Below are positions 27,213 through 37,734 of a DNA stretch of 64,000 bases, in pieces; within the stretch, counting starts at the first letter, position 1; each line of letters begins with the position of its first letter. The DNA is from Pholis gunnellus. Taxonomy: Eukaryota; Chordata; Actinopteri; Perciformes; Pholidae. The stretch is from NCBI GenBank assembly GCA_910591455.2, contig OU342824.1, positions 4,530,583 to 4,594,582 of the forward strand, in the 5' to 3' direction. A program made the translations under genes and the position numbers. The notes beneath the pieces were generated by a model that saw only the letters and a list, made by a program, of their open reading frames with translations, did not search any database and was not told the origin of the DNA.

Positions 27213-28976
27213 TGTTTGATAGAAGCTCTCTTAAATGGCTACCAAATTACATTTTATTCGTCAACCTAATGAGGAAACGATATTGAAAGTATTTGAAAAT
27301 TGTTGGGACAGATTTTATCACACCATAAGCAAAAATGTTAACAGACTTCATATTTGTTATGCTTTTCGTCCAACATCCGCTCGGGCATTAAAGCAAAAGT
27401 TCTATTACTGTTTGATTGTTAGGCTGAGGCTCTCACAGAAGTCGATTAAGTTTAGGGAAAGATCGGGTTAGGGTCTTTTTTTTTTGGCCACTTAGGGGAA
27501 GCGCAAACAAGTTGCAGACGTCGATATATTATCACCTCGGTTGATGTGATGAACTTGTTAGCAAACAGTTCCTTATTTACACATACAGCAGGTGTGGTTG
27601 TGTTTCCAATGTAGTCCTTTTGTAGCTCTGTTTTTGGTCGCGAGCCACTCCTGATGGAAATATCTGGCTGCTACATGCGTATAGTATACAGAGGGCTTTT
27701 ATAGCTTATTACTATGAAAACAGCTGCCTGCTGAGGCTTAAAATGACGCTACCGTGTGAGGACTGAGAGGTGAGAGTGAACCAAAACAGTAAAGTTGGAG
27801 CCAGTCAGCAAAACAATGTGGAAAAACTCACTATAAACTCAGTAAGGTGATGGAAGCTGAAGAATCAGATGGTAATTTCCTGTAGGTTTATCGCTACAAG
27901 TGACCCCTTTTTTGACAGTACTTGTGGAGGAAGTGGGCAACCTTTCCCCCTCTGGGATTTGAACCATCAACCGGCTGTTCAATGTGTCCTGACCCACATG
28001 TCAGCAATCGTACATGACAGACACACCGCTTCACCGATCTTTCAGCAGGGTTTTTTTACACAACAATTTCCATCCAGGTTCCTTCCACGGTCCTATTCAC
28101 AGGGTCCGAGGTCAAGATTCATAAATGATTCACAACATGTTGGAAAGATTCGTTGTAGCCTCAAATTTGGAAAAGCAACGGGACACAGAATAACAGGTGG
28201 AGACAATTTGACCTCCAGGTCAACATGCATTATGCACACACAGTCTTCTTCTAGGCTTACATGCGTGCATCCATCCTTGATTCAAGCTCCAGTCCATCTT
28301 GTAACAATCTGTGCATCAAATCATCCGCTCCGAGCGCTGATTGAAACAAGATGGACGTAGCACTCGGAGGATGTAAATACATGGCAACAAATCATTGACA
28401 GGGAACCTTGCCACTGAAAAAAAATTAAAGAATATTGACAGGGAAAGGAGCTTGAGTTTTTACTGGGACGAATAAGACTTTTATGAGAAGTGATGGACAG
28501 ATGCAGAGCTGAGACTTATGGCTGTGGTGTGGCCTACTCTTCTGAAGGGACACATTAAGGAAGAGATGCGCGGGAGAGATAGAAGAGAGGAGGAAGAGGG
28601 GAACTAGAAGAGACACAAAAGAGAAGAAGAGCCATTAGCTCAGCTTCAAATAAAAGAAGAGGTCACTCCTCTGCGGACTGAGTTATGAGTCTCGTCTTTA
28701 ATTTGCCCTTTGACATTATTGGACTCTTGTTCTTGTTCACGACTGCATATCACTGCAGATGATTGCAAGGAATGTGGATATCTATCAAGTGACTTGTGAA
28801 GCACAACGGGGTTTTTGACAGTTTGATGGAAACATGAGCAGAGCTGCTATGATCTTCCTGGCTCGGTTAAACCTCAGTTGGTTAACGAAGAAGTGCTGCA
28901 GGAATGAGTCCTAACAACCAGGAAAGGAGTCAGCATGTATGCACTACTGGTTCCCTTGTCTCAAAGTCAATGGGTA
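27213..28976. other. Gene-free stretch before block B
   Basis: A 163-codon ORF at 27869-28360 contains 'gggatttgaacc' (27957-27968), the reverse of a tRNA B-box, so a tRNA-derived SINE remnant on the minus strand is possible. I see no gene. Confidence 0.45.
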
Positions 28977-30455
28977 AATCTATCATCTCAATAACAGGAA
29001 ATGTTCCGAAATTATTTTTTTCCAGCATTTGGAACTTATAAAATATTCTTGAAATACATTAACCACAGAGATGCCCCATCTCATATTTTTTTATTTGGAT
29101 TCGAGATATCGGGCTTGAATTTAAAAAAAGTCATAGTATTGGATGTCAAAAAACTCAAAAAGACATAATAAAGTAGGAAAAGAAAAAGCCGTAGTGGTAA
29201 AAAAAGTCATAAAAAAAGTCATAGAAAAGTCATAGTATAGTATGTCGAAAATAGATGTGGTATAGCCTGTCAAAATAAAGGCATAGTATAGCACAGAGGT
29301 CACTAATAGGCGGACTGCGGTCCGTGTCCGAACCCAGAAGCCGTTGTATCTGGACGCTGGACTTATATCCGTGCTTCTATTTTAACTGGCGCAGCTTTTC
29401 TAGCTCATTTAGCGGTCCAGGAAACACACCAACCAATTACATGCACAGTAAACCATCTCATGTGATGCTATTCGGCCAATCATATATGTGTTTTCCGGTA
29501 AGCGTCGCCCTCGACTCGAGTGCCATATTCACACACAAGGCAGAGACGGAGAGAGAGAGACCCAACAGTCCCACTCAAAGCCGAAATTAAGGCACAGAAA
29601 AATAAACCTAAGAGCCCAATATGATCAGAATCCTAACACATTCATTCACTGTCCAACGATATGAACAGAGAGGAATAGAGCTGAAACAAGTAAGTAAGTA
29701 AAATGTATTTATAAAGCGCTTTTCAGACAAAAGTCACAAAGTGCTTAACAGGGCAGAAATTACAAGCATAAAAACACAATGTGACCATAGGGCCAGAAAT
29801 GTACACACACACACACACACACAGAAAATACTAAATTAAAACATGGTTTTCAATGACCACAGATTAAGTCCCTGCACACAATTTTCTCTTTTTACACGAT
29901 AAGAATATAATATTGTGGCTCTTTTGATTGACTTCACACCTGAATGAACTGAATTTAACCTGCAGAGGTTTCTGATCGACACAACATTGCTGCCAAGGAG
30001 TAAGAAAATGAACTGAAAGCATCTCTTCAAGAAGATAGGCTGAAAAATACTAACTGCCAAAGAAAATCCTCCCAACCGCTTCGATAAGCCTGACAGGAGA
30101 GTGCGGTCGTGTACGACTGATAAACAGAGTGAAGAACCAGCTGCTTGAAAACTTTGAGCAGCTACACAAATGTGGGATTTGTTTCATGCTTTAATCGAGA
30201 AGTTTTTGTCCAGCAGGACTATAGATAGATTCAAAAACAGGAGGAGAAAAGACACGGTTGTCTTAGAATTGGGGTCGTCTTATATTTCACTTACTATCAT
30301 TTTCAAAACTTTCAACTGCATTTCGTGGTTATCATCAGTACTGTTGATGGAGTCTGTTCAAAGCTCTGAAGGAAAAAATGCTTGTTAGAAGAGTTGATGA
30401 CAGAGAAAAGTTCAACTTTAACTAAGATTTGCACTTTACTTACTCGGACTCTTGT
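28977..30455 (-). repeat. Duplicated block B, module L (inverted)
   Basis: Reverse counterpart of 3406-4870. In B it lies downstream of R rather than upstream as in A, so the order is permuted. Confidence 0.85.
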
Positions 30456-30895
30456 TGACTGCGCCGTTAGTTACGTTACTGCTGTCGCACAATTGTAACG
30501 TGCCAGATCAAAGTAGGCTGATGAACTCGCATTACATATTAATACAGCAATACATATTAAGCAAGTTATTTTGTTGACTCTTAGCTAAATGCTTTGAGTG
30601 AATTTAATTTCCCCCTGGTAAACAGTAATGCAGCATAGACATGTTCAATTATTTTACAAAAATAAACAGTCAAAAGTTTTCTGTGGCAGTTTGTGATGTG
30701 ATGCTCTGCTCACCAAAAGGTATTGTTTTGGCACCACAACTAGTGGATTTTTCTCAATTGCGCTGCTCTCTCTCTCCACAGTCTGCATTTTTTCCGTACG
30801 GGCAATGCATGATGGTATATAGTGCTTGGTTATTGACCACCGCTTGTACACTACTTTTCAAGATGCATCGTAGGATACTTTGAGTCCACTATAGG
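30456..30895. other. 440-bp spacer between R1 and L in block B, absent from block A
   Basis: Joins the end of R1 to the start of L. I find no copy of it next to block A. No gene is recognised. Confidence 0.6.
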
Positions 30896-32134
30896 GTATA
30901 ATATGTCTCACTATACATTCTGATGGCACTACAAAATAGCAAACTAATTATTAGATCCACCATATAGTTAGTAGTGGGTCTGAAACCAGTGACTTCGGAC
31001 TCATCCAATATCTGTTTTTAGCAGTACGGTTCTACGGATGGCAATCTTGCATCAAGTCCAACTTTGACTTTGTCCAGCAGTTCTACTTTTCCAAATACTT
31101 GCCAAACAAATGACAATTAGCATGTAAGCATGTTAGCATGCTGACGTTAGTATTTAGCCTACAGCACCGATGCACCAGCCCGCTCTCATTCTCAAGGCAT
31201 CGATTACAGATGCTCTGTCACACCACCAGTGTCTGATACCAACGCGCAAGGAACCCTTTACCGGCCGTACGATACAGACAGGGTTTTCAAGTATACAATG
31301 TAAACTTAGCGGCATTGATAGACTCCCCCAGAGGAAATGCTCCAGGAGTGTGATGAATAATGGTGGATGGATCAAACCATGTACTGTATAAAATATGGAC
31401 GTAGTCTCCGTAACGTCACTCATAGTTTTCTGAAGCATCGCTGTGCAGCTCAAAGTGGGAGGATCTGACTGTCGCCATCTTGGCAGTGACGATACAGCCT
31501 AACTCTTGGTTAATCTAAAAATGGGCAAAGAGGTGGATTGTTGTTTTTATTTTGAATTCAGAATATTAACTACGCAATTACTGCAACTGTAGTAGAATGT
31601 CAGTTAGAGAGTGACGCTTAGGGTCGTGACCAAGCGTTGGTATATGATGAGTTGATACGTGTTGGATGTGCCAACAAAGTACAACCTCACGGAGCTGTGA
31701 GCCTGGTTGTGAACTCTTAGTCTTGTTAGTGTGAGTTTTAAAGTCTTAAATGTGTTTTGGAAGTTGCCGCTCAGGGCAATCACAAATCCCGTTGAGTTCA
31801 AGCGCCAAGGAATTTCTGTGTAACTCATCAATGCAGCATCTGTCATAATAAATGTTAACTAATCATTCACTAGTCTCTCCTGGTTGAAATGTTCTTCTGA
31901 GACCCATCACCAAGCTCTGCTTATTGCTTGAAGGTGACATGTAACACTTTTGACTTTTCTCGTCCACAAAATGGACAAAAGCATTCATAGAAAAATGACA
32001 ATTATTGGACGTTAGAGTTCCTGGTCTATTAGTTAAAGTATTGCTGACATTGGTCTTACTTTTGCCTTTGTATTGTGCTCACACTATGGCTTATTAACGT
32101 GCATGAGAATAATCGGTTTGTTTGCAACAAAGAC

Positions 32135-32840
32135 AATTAGGGACCGGAGTGTAAGAGCCATTATATATCGTTAATAGTTTGTGTTTTATGTATATTTATA
32201 AAAGTGTGCGTTATGTCCTCTAGAATGTTTACCATAGAATAGAGTTAAGGTAATTGGTCATGTTGTAAAATGTGCTTCAAATGTGTTTTTGCCCTTTTAA
32301 GATAACAGCTCCTCTATTCTTTCCTGCTATTGGATAATTTTTGGTTGACTCCTTTAAGTAGGTTTCAGTGCTAGTTAGGCTTTGATGGAGCAACAATTGT
32401 TCTGACCGCAGATTATAGACTTTTTAGTTAGCCAGACGAAGGTTAATGTTTTGGTACTCCAGTTATTGCATTATGATTTTGTTTATTTGTGTTACATGGA
32501 ATAAATCCACTTTTAACTACGAGCCTCATCATTGGACAGCTAACAAGAATAGTTTAGCCAGCAAAAGCACGCAAGTAGCACATGGTAGTCTACGCGAGTC
32601 AGAACCCTTTACATCCTGCAAGAAGTGGCGAAGAAGGACGTACGATACGCTCCCACTACACCTTGTGTAATACGTCCAAAAAAAGTCATACAAATTCAGA
32701 GTATATGACAAAAAGTAATAGTAAGTAAAAAAACTCATAAAAGCATAGTATAGAGAAAATAGTCTTGTAAAAGGCAATAAATTATATGTCTAGTATAGCC
32801 TGTAAAATTAAATGAAAAAGAAATGCATGGTATGTCAAAG

Positions 32841-32884
<44 letters not shown>

Positions 32885-32925
32885 ATGTAAGCTAATGAAA
32901 AGTATGTCAAAAAAAAAAAAAAGTA
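32135..32925. mobile_element. LTR-like insertion in R copy 1
   Basis: Present in both B copies, missing from A. It starts near 'tgtaagagcc' (32150), has a TATA-like tatatttataaaag and an AATAAA near 32500, then an AT-rich tail ending in a long A run (32848-32882). This resembles an LTR plus leader, but no primer-binding site or coding region is evident. Confidence 0.35.
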
Positions 32926-33035
32926 CTGAAAAGACCGAGCCAATCAAATCCCAGGATGCACTTGGTCAGAACCCACTCTCCTCCTTCCCTCCCGGGAGAA
33001 AAAAGGAAACCAAAATATCAGAACATTTTTTTCAT

Positions 33036-34039
33036 TCAAAGTGCCGACGGCCTCGGCCAAGTCCCCAGCGTCGGCCTTGTCGGCTTCGTCGCCCGTGTCG
33101 GCCGCGTCAGCATCGTCCACCACGTCTCCAGCGTCGGCCACGTCTCCAGCGTCGGCCACGTCTCCAGCGTCGGCCTTGTCGGCTTCGTCGGCCGCGTCAG
33201 CATCGTCCGCGTCGCCAGCGTCGGCCGCGTCAGCATCGTCCGCGTCGCCAGCGTCGGCCGCGTCGCCCATGTCGGCCGCGTCGCCAGCGTCGGCCGCGTC
33301 CCCAGCGTCGGCCTCGTCCCCAGCGTCTCCAGCGTCGGCCACGTCCCCAGCGTCTCCAGCGTCGGCCACGTCCCCAGCGTCCAGAGCACCTCCGCCAGCG
33401 CCACCGGGGCCTCCGTCGGTGTCGTGGATGTTAAGGCATCAGCTAAAAATAAATAGGTTTTACTCCAACACAACACATATTTTACTCTTACAGTGGCCGA
33501 TGATAAAATACAACTACAACTCAAATGTTATGGACAATGTAGCTTAAACATTTTGTTGGAATCCAAACACCAAAAGCCAGACAGCATTAATGAATAACCA
33601 AATGATGACACCAGGAACCTGATCCGTACAGAAACTTGCACATGGACTCATGTGAACAGAAATGTTAAGTGTAAGGGCCTTCTTTATGGAGAGGTCATTG
33701 GAAGACAAATCTATAGTAAAAAAGTAGTACTAATATTCTTACCTCTTATTTTCCTCTGCAGCAAGTCATTGCTTCTTTCAGTTGAGCCACCAACAGGTAA
33801 ACAAGAGCCTATGGACACAGAACTTGCTATTTATCACATTTGTTTGGCAGTTTGACGGCACATAAGACAAACCAGTCACTGCTAAATGGAATTTCAAGAA
33901 TAAAGAAATTAACATACCTAACTTTTGCTTTTCTCAACTACCAATTTATTGAATACAAGCTTCAAACAAAACAAATATAAATACCTTTGGTAAGCCAGAC
34001 AGTCAGCACACAAATAAACAAGGCCCAAAAAGCTCCCAT
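33036..34039 (-). CDS. Unknown secreted Thr/Pro/Trp-rich repeat protein gene, copy B1 (three exons)
   Basis: Exons at 33985-34039, 33743-33808 and 33036-33442, with the same architecture, splice sites and phases as copy B2. Exon 2 differs from A and B2 at single bases (ends 'QRKIR' rather than 'RKMR'). Exon 3 (about 135 codons) reads 'ADALTSTTPTEAPVALAEVL' and then 'GTWPTLE', 'TRPTLAT' type repeats to TGA at 33036-33038. The polyadenylation hexamer found in A and B2 is here AATGAA, so 3' processing may be weakened. The promoter region is kept for about 390 bp before a rearrangement breakpoint near 34433. Confidence 0.45.
33040..33400 (-). repeat. GC-rich coding minisatellite, copy B1
   Basis: Same 9-base vocabulary as in B2 but a different arrangement, with 18-base pairs such as gcgtcggcc-acgtctcca near 33130-33175. 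It is shorter than in B2 and longer than in A. Confidence 0.85.
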
Positions 34040-34073
34040 CGCTTCAGTCACCAACAGAAAATGCTGCCTGTGC

Positions 34074-34117
34074 CACATGGCAGGTTAAATAACCCTATTG
34101 TGCAGGTGTCACAGCTG
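34074..34117 (-). promoter_or_regulatory. Candidate promoter of copy B1 gene
   Basis: Minus-strand TTATTTAA (34085-34092), CACCTG (34103-34108) and CAGCTG (34112-34117), identical in layout to the A and B2 copies. Confidence 0.33.
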
Positions 34118-34432
34118 TTGCTGATCAGCTCTAATTGGATCTCTCTTCAGAGAGTCAGTGCTAGTTGAGATTCAGCCCTTTCCTGTGAATAATGTTATAC
34201 AATCTATCAGATCATAAAACTCTGAGAATGTTGTATTCATGAATTTTATCATTGTTTTTTGATGTATGTTAGGAAGCAATCATCATTTTAAATACAATCT
34301 CACTTTAGGTCCAAACACTGACAATACTCCATAAATGGGGGAAATGGAAGATTTCAAAGATACCCCTCCTTTTCAGACAACTAGCAGCAATGAAGGTTGT
34401 ATTTGGGGGATAACTACAAAAAATTATAATTT

Positions 34433-34468
34433 TCAAAACTTTCAACTGCATTTCGTGGTTATCATCCA
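34433..34468 (+). repeat. Short templated filler from module L
   Basis: About 36 bases match 30298-30335 (and 3521-3556 in reverse), placed between broken R copy 1 and the LINE fragment. Confidence 0.7.
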
Positions 34469-34916
34469 GCTGTACCGTAAAGAAACTTGGAGTAACTTTT
34501 GATCAGGATTTGTCTTTCAACTCTCAGAGAAAACAAATTTCTAGGACTGCCTTTTTTCACCTACGTAATATTTCTAAAATCAGGCACATCCTGTCTCAAA
34601 GCGATGCAGAGAAATGAGTTCATGCATTCGTTACCTCTAGACTAGATTACTGCAATTCCTTATTTTCAGGCTGCTCTAATAAATCTCTTAAATCGCTCCA
34701 GCTGATTGAGAATGCTTTAGCTTGTGTACTAACAAGAACTAAGAGAAGAGATCATATTACTCCTGTATTAGCTTCTCTGCACTGGCTCCCTGTAAAATCT
34801 AGAATAGAAGTAAAAATCATTTTACTTACCTACAAAGCCGGAAATGGGCAGACACCATCATATCTTAAAGAGCTTATAGTACAATATTATCCTGCTCCAC
34901 TAATTCAGGGTTACCC
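34469..34916 (+). pseudogene. L2-type LINE reverse transcriptase fragment
   Basis: The conceptual frame reads 'KLGVTFDQDLSF', 'VTSRLDYCNSLFSG', 'LTRTKRRDHITPVLASLHWL' and 'PSYLKELIV', the C-terminal part of ORF2 in L2/Maui-type LINEs. An in-frame TGA interrupts it after 'QSDAEK'. Both ends are cut: at 34469 by a 36-base piece of module L and at 34916 by R copy 2. Confidence 0.85.
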
Positions 34917-35724
34917 CACAGAGGAAATGCTCCAGGAGTGTGATGAATAATGGTGGATGGATCAAACCATGTACTGTATAAAATATGGACGTAGTCTCCG
35001 TAACGTCACTCAGTTTTCTGAAGCATCGCTGTGAAGCTCAAAGTGGGAGGATCTGACTGTCGCCATCTTGGCAGTGACGATACAGCCTAACTCTTGGTTA
35101 ATCTAAAAATGGGCAAAGAGGTGGATTGTTTTTTTAAATTTTGAATTCAGAATATTAACTACGCAATTACTGCAACTGTAGTAGAATGTCAGTTAGAGAG
35201 TGACGCTTAGGGTCGTGACCAAGCGTTGGTATATGATGAGTTGATACGTGTTGGATGTGCCAACAAAGTACAGCCTCACAGAGCTGTGAGCCTGGTTGTG
35301 AACTCTTAGTCTTGTTAGTGTGAGTTTTAAAGTCTTAAATGTGTTTTGGAAGTTGCCGCTCAGGGCAATCACAAATCCCGTTGAGTTCAAGCACCAAGGA
35401 ATTTCTGTGCAACTCATCAATGCAGCATCTGTCATAATAAATGTTAACTAATCATTCACTAGTCTCTCCTGATTGAAATGTTCTTCTGAGACCCATCACC
35501 AAGCTCTGCTTATTGCGTGAAGGTGACATGTAACACTTTTGACTCTCGTCCACAAAATGGACAAAAGCATTCATAGAAAAATGACAATGATTATTGGACG
35601 TTAGAGTTCCTGGTCTATTAGTTAAAGTATTGCTGACATTGGTCTTACTTTTGCCTTTATTGTGCTCACACTATGGCTTATTAATGTGCATGACAATAAT
35701 CGTTTTGTTTGCAACAAAGACAAT

Positions 35725-36445
35725 TAGGGACCGGAGTGTAAGAGCCATTATAGATCGTTAAGTTTGTGTTTTATGTATATTTATAAAAGTGTGCGTTATG
35801 CCCTCTAGAATGTTTACCATAGAATAGAGTTAAGGTAATTGGTCATGTTGTAAAATGTGCTTCAAATGTGTGTTGTTGCCCTTTTAAGATAACAGCTCCT
35901 CTATTCTTTCCTGCTATTGGATAATTTTTGGTTGACTCCTTCAAGTAGGTTTCAGTGCTAGTTAGGCTTTGATGGAGCAACAATTGTTCTGACAGCAGAT
36001 TATAGACTTTTTAGTTAGCCAGACGAAGGTTAATGTTTTGGTACTCCAGTTATTGCATAAGGATTTTGTTCATTTTTGTTACATGGAATAAAACTACTTT
36101 TAACTACGAGCCTCATCATTGGACAGCTAACAAGAATAGTTTAGCCAGCAAAAGTACGCAAGTAGCACATGGTAGTCTACGCGAGTCAGAACCCTTTACA
36201 TCCTGCAAGAAGTGGCGAAGAAGGACGTAAGATACGCTCCCACTACACCTTGTGTAATACGTCCAAAAAAGTCATACAAATTCAGAGTATATGACAAAAA
36301 GTAATAGGAAGTCGAAAAACTCATAAAAGCATAGTATAGAGAAAATAGTCTTGTAAAAGGCAATGCATTATATGTCTAGTATAGCCTGTAAAAAAAAGAA
36401 AAAAAAAGTAGGCTAATGAAAAGTATGTCAAAAAAAGTCAAAGTA
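35725..36445. mobile_element. LTR-like insertion in R copy 2
   Basis: Same insertion and same borders as at 32135-32925, with a shorter A-rich tail. Shared position shows it was present before R was duplicated within block B. Confidence 0.35.
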
Positions 36446-36554
36446 CTACTGAAAAGACCTAGCCAATCAAATCCCAGGATGCACTTGGTCAGAACCCACT
36501 CTCCTCCTTCCCTCCCCGGAGAAAAGAGGAAACCAAAATATCAGAAAAAAAAGT

Positions 36555-36560
36555 TTTATT
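36555..36560 (-). terminator. AATAAA polyadenylation signal, copy B2
   Basis: Overlaps the predicted TGA stop by one base, so the mature 3' UTR would be only a few tens of bases. Confidence 0.4.
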
Positions 36561-37656
36561 CAAAGTGCCATCGTCGGCCGCGTCAGCTTCATCACCCATG
36601 TCGGCCGCGTCAGCATCGTCCGCGTCGCCAGCGTCGGCCTTGTCGCCCATGTCGGCCGCGTCAGCATCGTCCACGTCGGCCTTGTCGGCTTCGTCGGCCG
36701 CGTCGCCAGCGTCCCCAGCGTCGGCCTTGTCCCCAGCGTCGGCCATGTCGGCTTCGTCGCCCATGTCGGCCGTGTCAGCATCGTCCGCGTCGCCAGCGTC
36801 CCCAGCGTCGGCCTTGTCCCCAGCGTCGGCCATGTCGGCTTCGTCGCCCATGTCGGCCGCGTCAGCATCGTCCGCGTCGCCAGCGTCCCCAGCGTCGGCC
36901 ACGTCCCCAGCGTCGGCTTCGTCGCCCATGTCGGCCGCGTCAGCATCGTCCGCGTCGGCCTTGTCGCCCACGTCCCCAGCGTCGGCCGTACCGGCGTCCA
37001 GAGCGCCTCCGCCAGCGCCACCGGGGCCTCCGTCGGTGTCGTGGATGTTAAGGAATCAGCTAAAAATAAATAGGTTTTACTCCAACACAACACATATTGA
37101 ACTCTTACAGTGGCCGATGATAAAATACAACTACAACTCAAATCTTATGGACAATGTAGCATAGACATTTTGTTGGAATCCAAACACCAAAAGCCAGACA
37201 GCATTAATGAATAACCAAATTATGACACCAGGAACCTGATCTGTACAGAAACTTGCACATGGACTCATGTGAACAGAAATGTTAAGTGTAAGGGCCTTCT
37301 TTATGGAGAGGTCATTGGAAGACAAATCTATAGTAAAAAAGTAGTATTAATATTCTTACCTCTCATTTTCCTCTGCAGCAAGTCATTGCTTCTTTCAATT
37401 GAGCCACCAACAGGTAAACAAGAGCCTATGGACACAGAACTTGCTATTTATCACATTTGTTTGGCAGTTTGACGGCACATAAGACAAACCCGTCACTGCT
37501 AAATGGAATTTCAAGAATAAAGAAATTAACATACCTAACTTTTGCTTTTCTCAACTACCAATTCATTGAATACAAGCTTCAAACAAAACAAATATAAATA
37601 CCTTTGGTAAGCCAGACCGTCAGCACACAAATAAACAAGGCCCAAAAAGCTCCCAT
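36560..37656 (-). CDS. Unknown secreted Thr/Pro/Trp-rich repeat protein gene, copy B2 (three exons, intact)
   Basis: Exons at 37602-37656 (signal peptide 'MGAFWALFICVLTVWLTK'), 37360-37425 ('GSCLPVGGSIERSNDLLQ') and 36560-37059. All splice sites and phases (1 and 1) match copies A and B1. The third exon opens with 'ADSLTSTTPTEAPVALAEAL' and continues as a GC-rich minisatellite read as 'TWATKPT', 'TRTMLTRPT' and 'TLGTLA' repeats, to a TGA that overlaps an AATAAA by one base (36555-36562). The predicted product is about 206 residues: secreted, rich in Thr, Pro, Trp and Arg, with a mucin-like start. Higher-order repeats of about 87 bp (29 codons) keep the frame. Function unknown; this is the copy most likely to be expressed. 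Confidence 0.48.
36563..37010 (-). repeat. GC-rich coding minisatellite, copy B2
   Basis: Built from 9-base units such as gcgtcggcc, gcgtcagca, gcgtcgcca and gcgtcccca, arranged in a higher-order unit of about 87 bases from roughly 36650 to 36935. The total is a multiple of three and stop-free on both strands, so long ORFs in several frames here are expected from composition. Only the frame linked by the splice phases is proposed as coding. Confidence 0.85.
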
Positions 37657-37690
37657 CGCTTCAGTCACCAACAGAAAATGCTGCCTGTGC

Positions 37691-37734
37691 CACATGGCAG
37701 GTTAAATAACCCTATTGTGCAGGTGTCACAGCTG
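37691..37734 (-). promoter_or_regulatory. Candidate promoter of copy B2 gene
   Basis: Minus-strand TTATTTAA (37702-37709) with CACCTG (37720-37725) and CAGCTG (37729-37734) upstream and an E-box CATGTG just downstream. Same spacing to the ATG as in copy A. Confidence 0.33.

Larger units (their letters stand above)
30896..34432 (-). repeat. Duplicated block B, module R copy 1
   Basis: Corresponds to about 5510-7951 of block A, with the extra insertion at about 32135-32925. It is broken at its outer end near 34433, next to a short piece of module L and a LINE fragment. Confidence 0.85.

Noticed and set aside
27950..28020. Possible tRNA gene on the minus strand (GGTTCAAATCCC B-box).
   Set aside because: No matching A-box or cloverleaf could be built; at most a tRNA-derived SINE remnant.
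27869..28360. 163-codon ORF on the plus strand.
   Set aside because: No domain resemblance; it overlaps a reverse tRNA B-box, which points to SINE-derived sequence.
32823..33547. Several overlapping ORFs of 140-200 codons on both strands (Ala/Asp/Gly, Arg/Pro, Ser/Ala frames) in the GC-rich arrays here and at 36416-37164.
   Set aside because: The repeat has no stop in most frames, so length alone is no evidence. Only the minus-strand Thr/Pro/Trp frame agrees with the splice phases of the upstream exons.
33652..33855. 67-codon ORF ('MNRNVKCKGLLYGE') present in all three copies, with an internal ctgcag...gtaaac pattern that resembles an exon.
   Set aside because: It is antisense to exon 2 of the proposed gene. 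Its conservation among copies follows from duplication, and it has no signal, domain or upstream exon.
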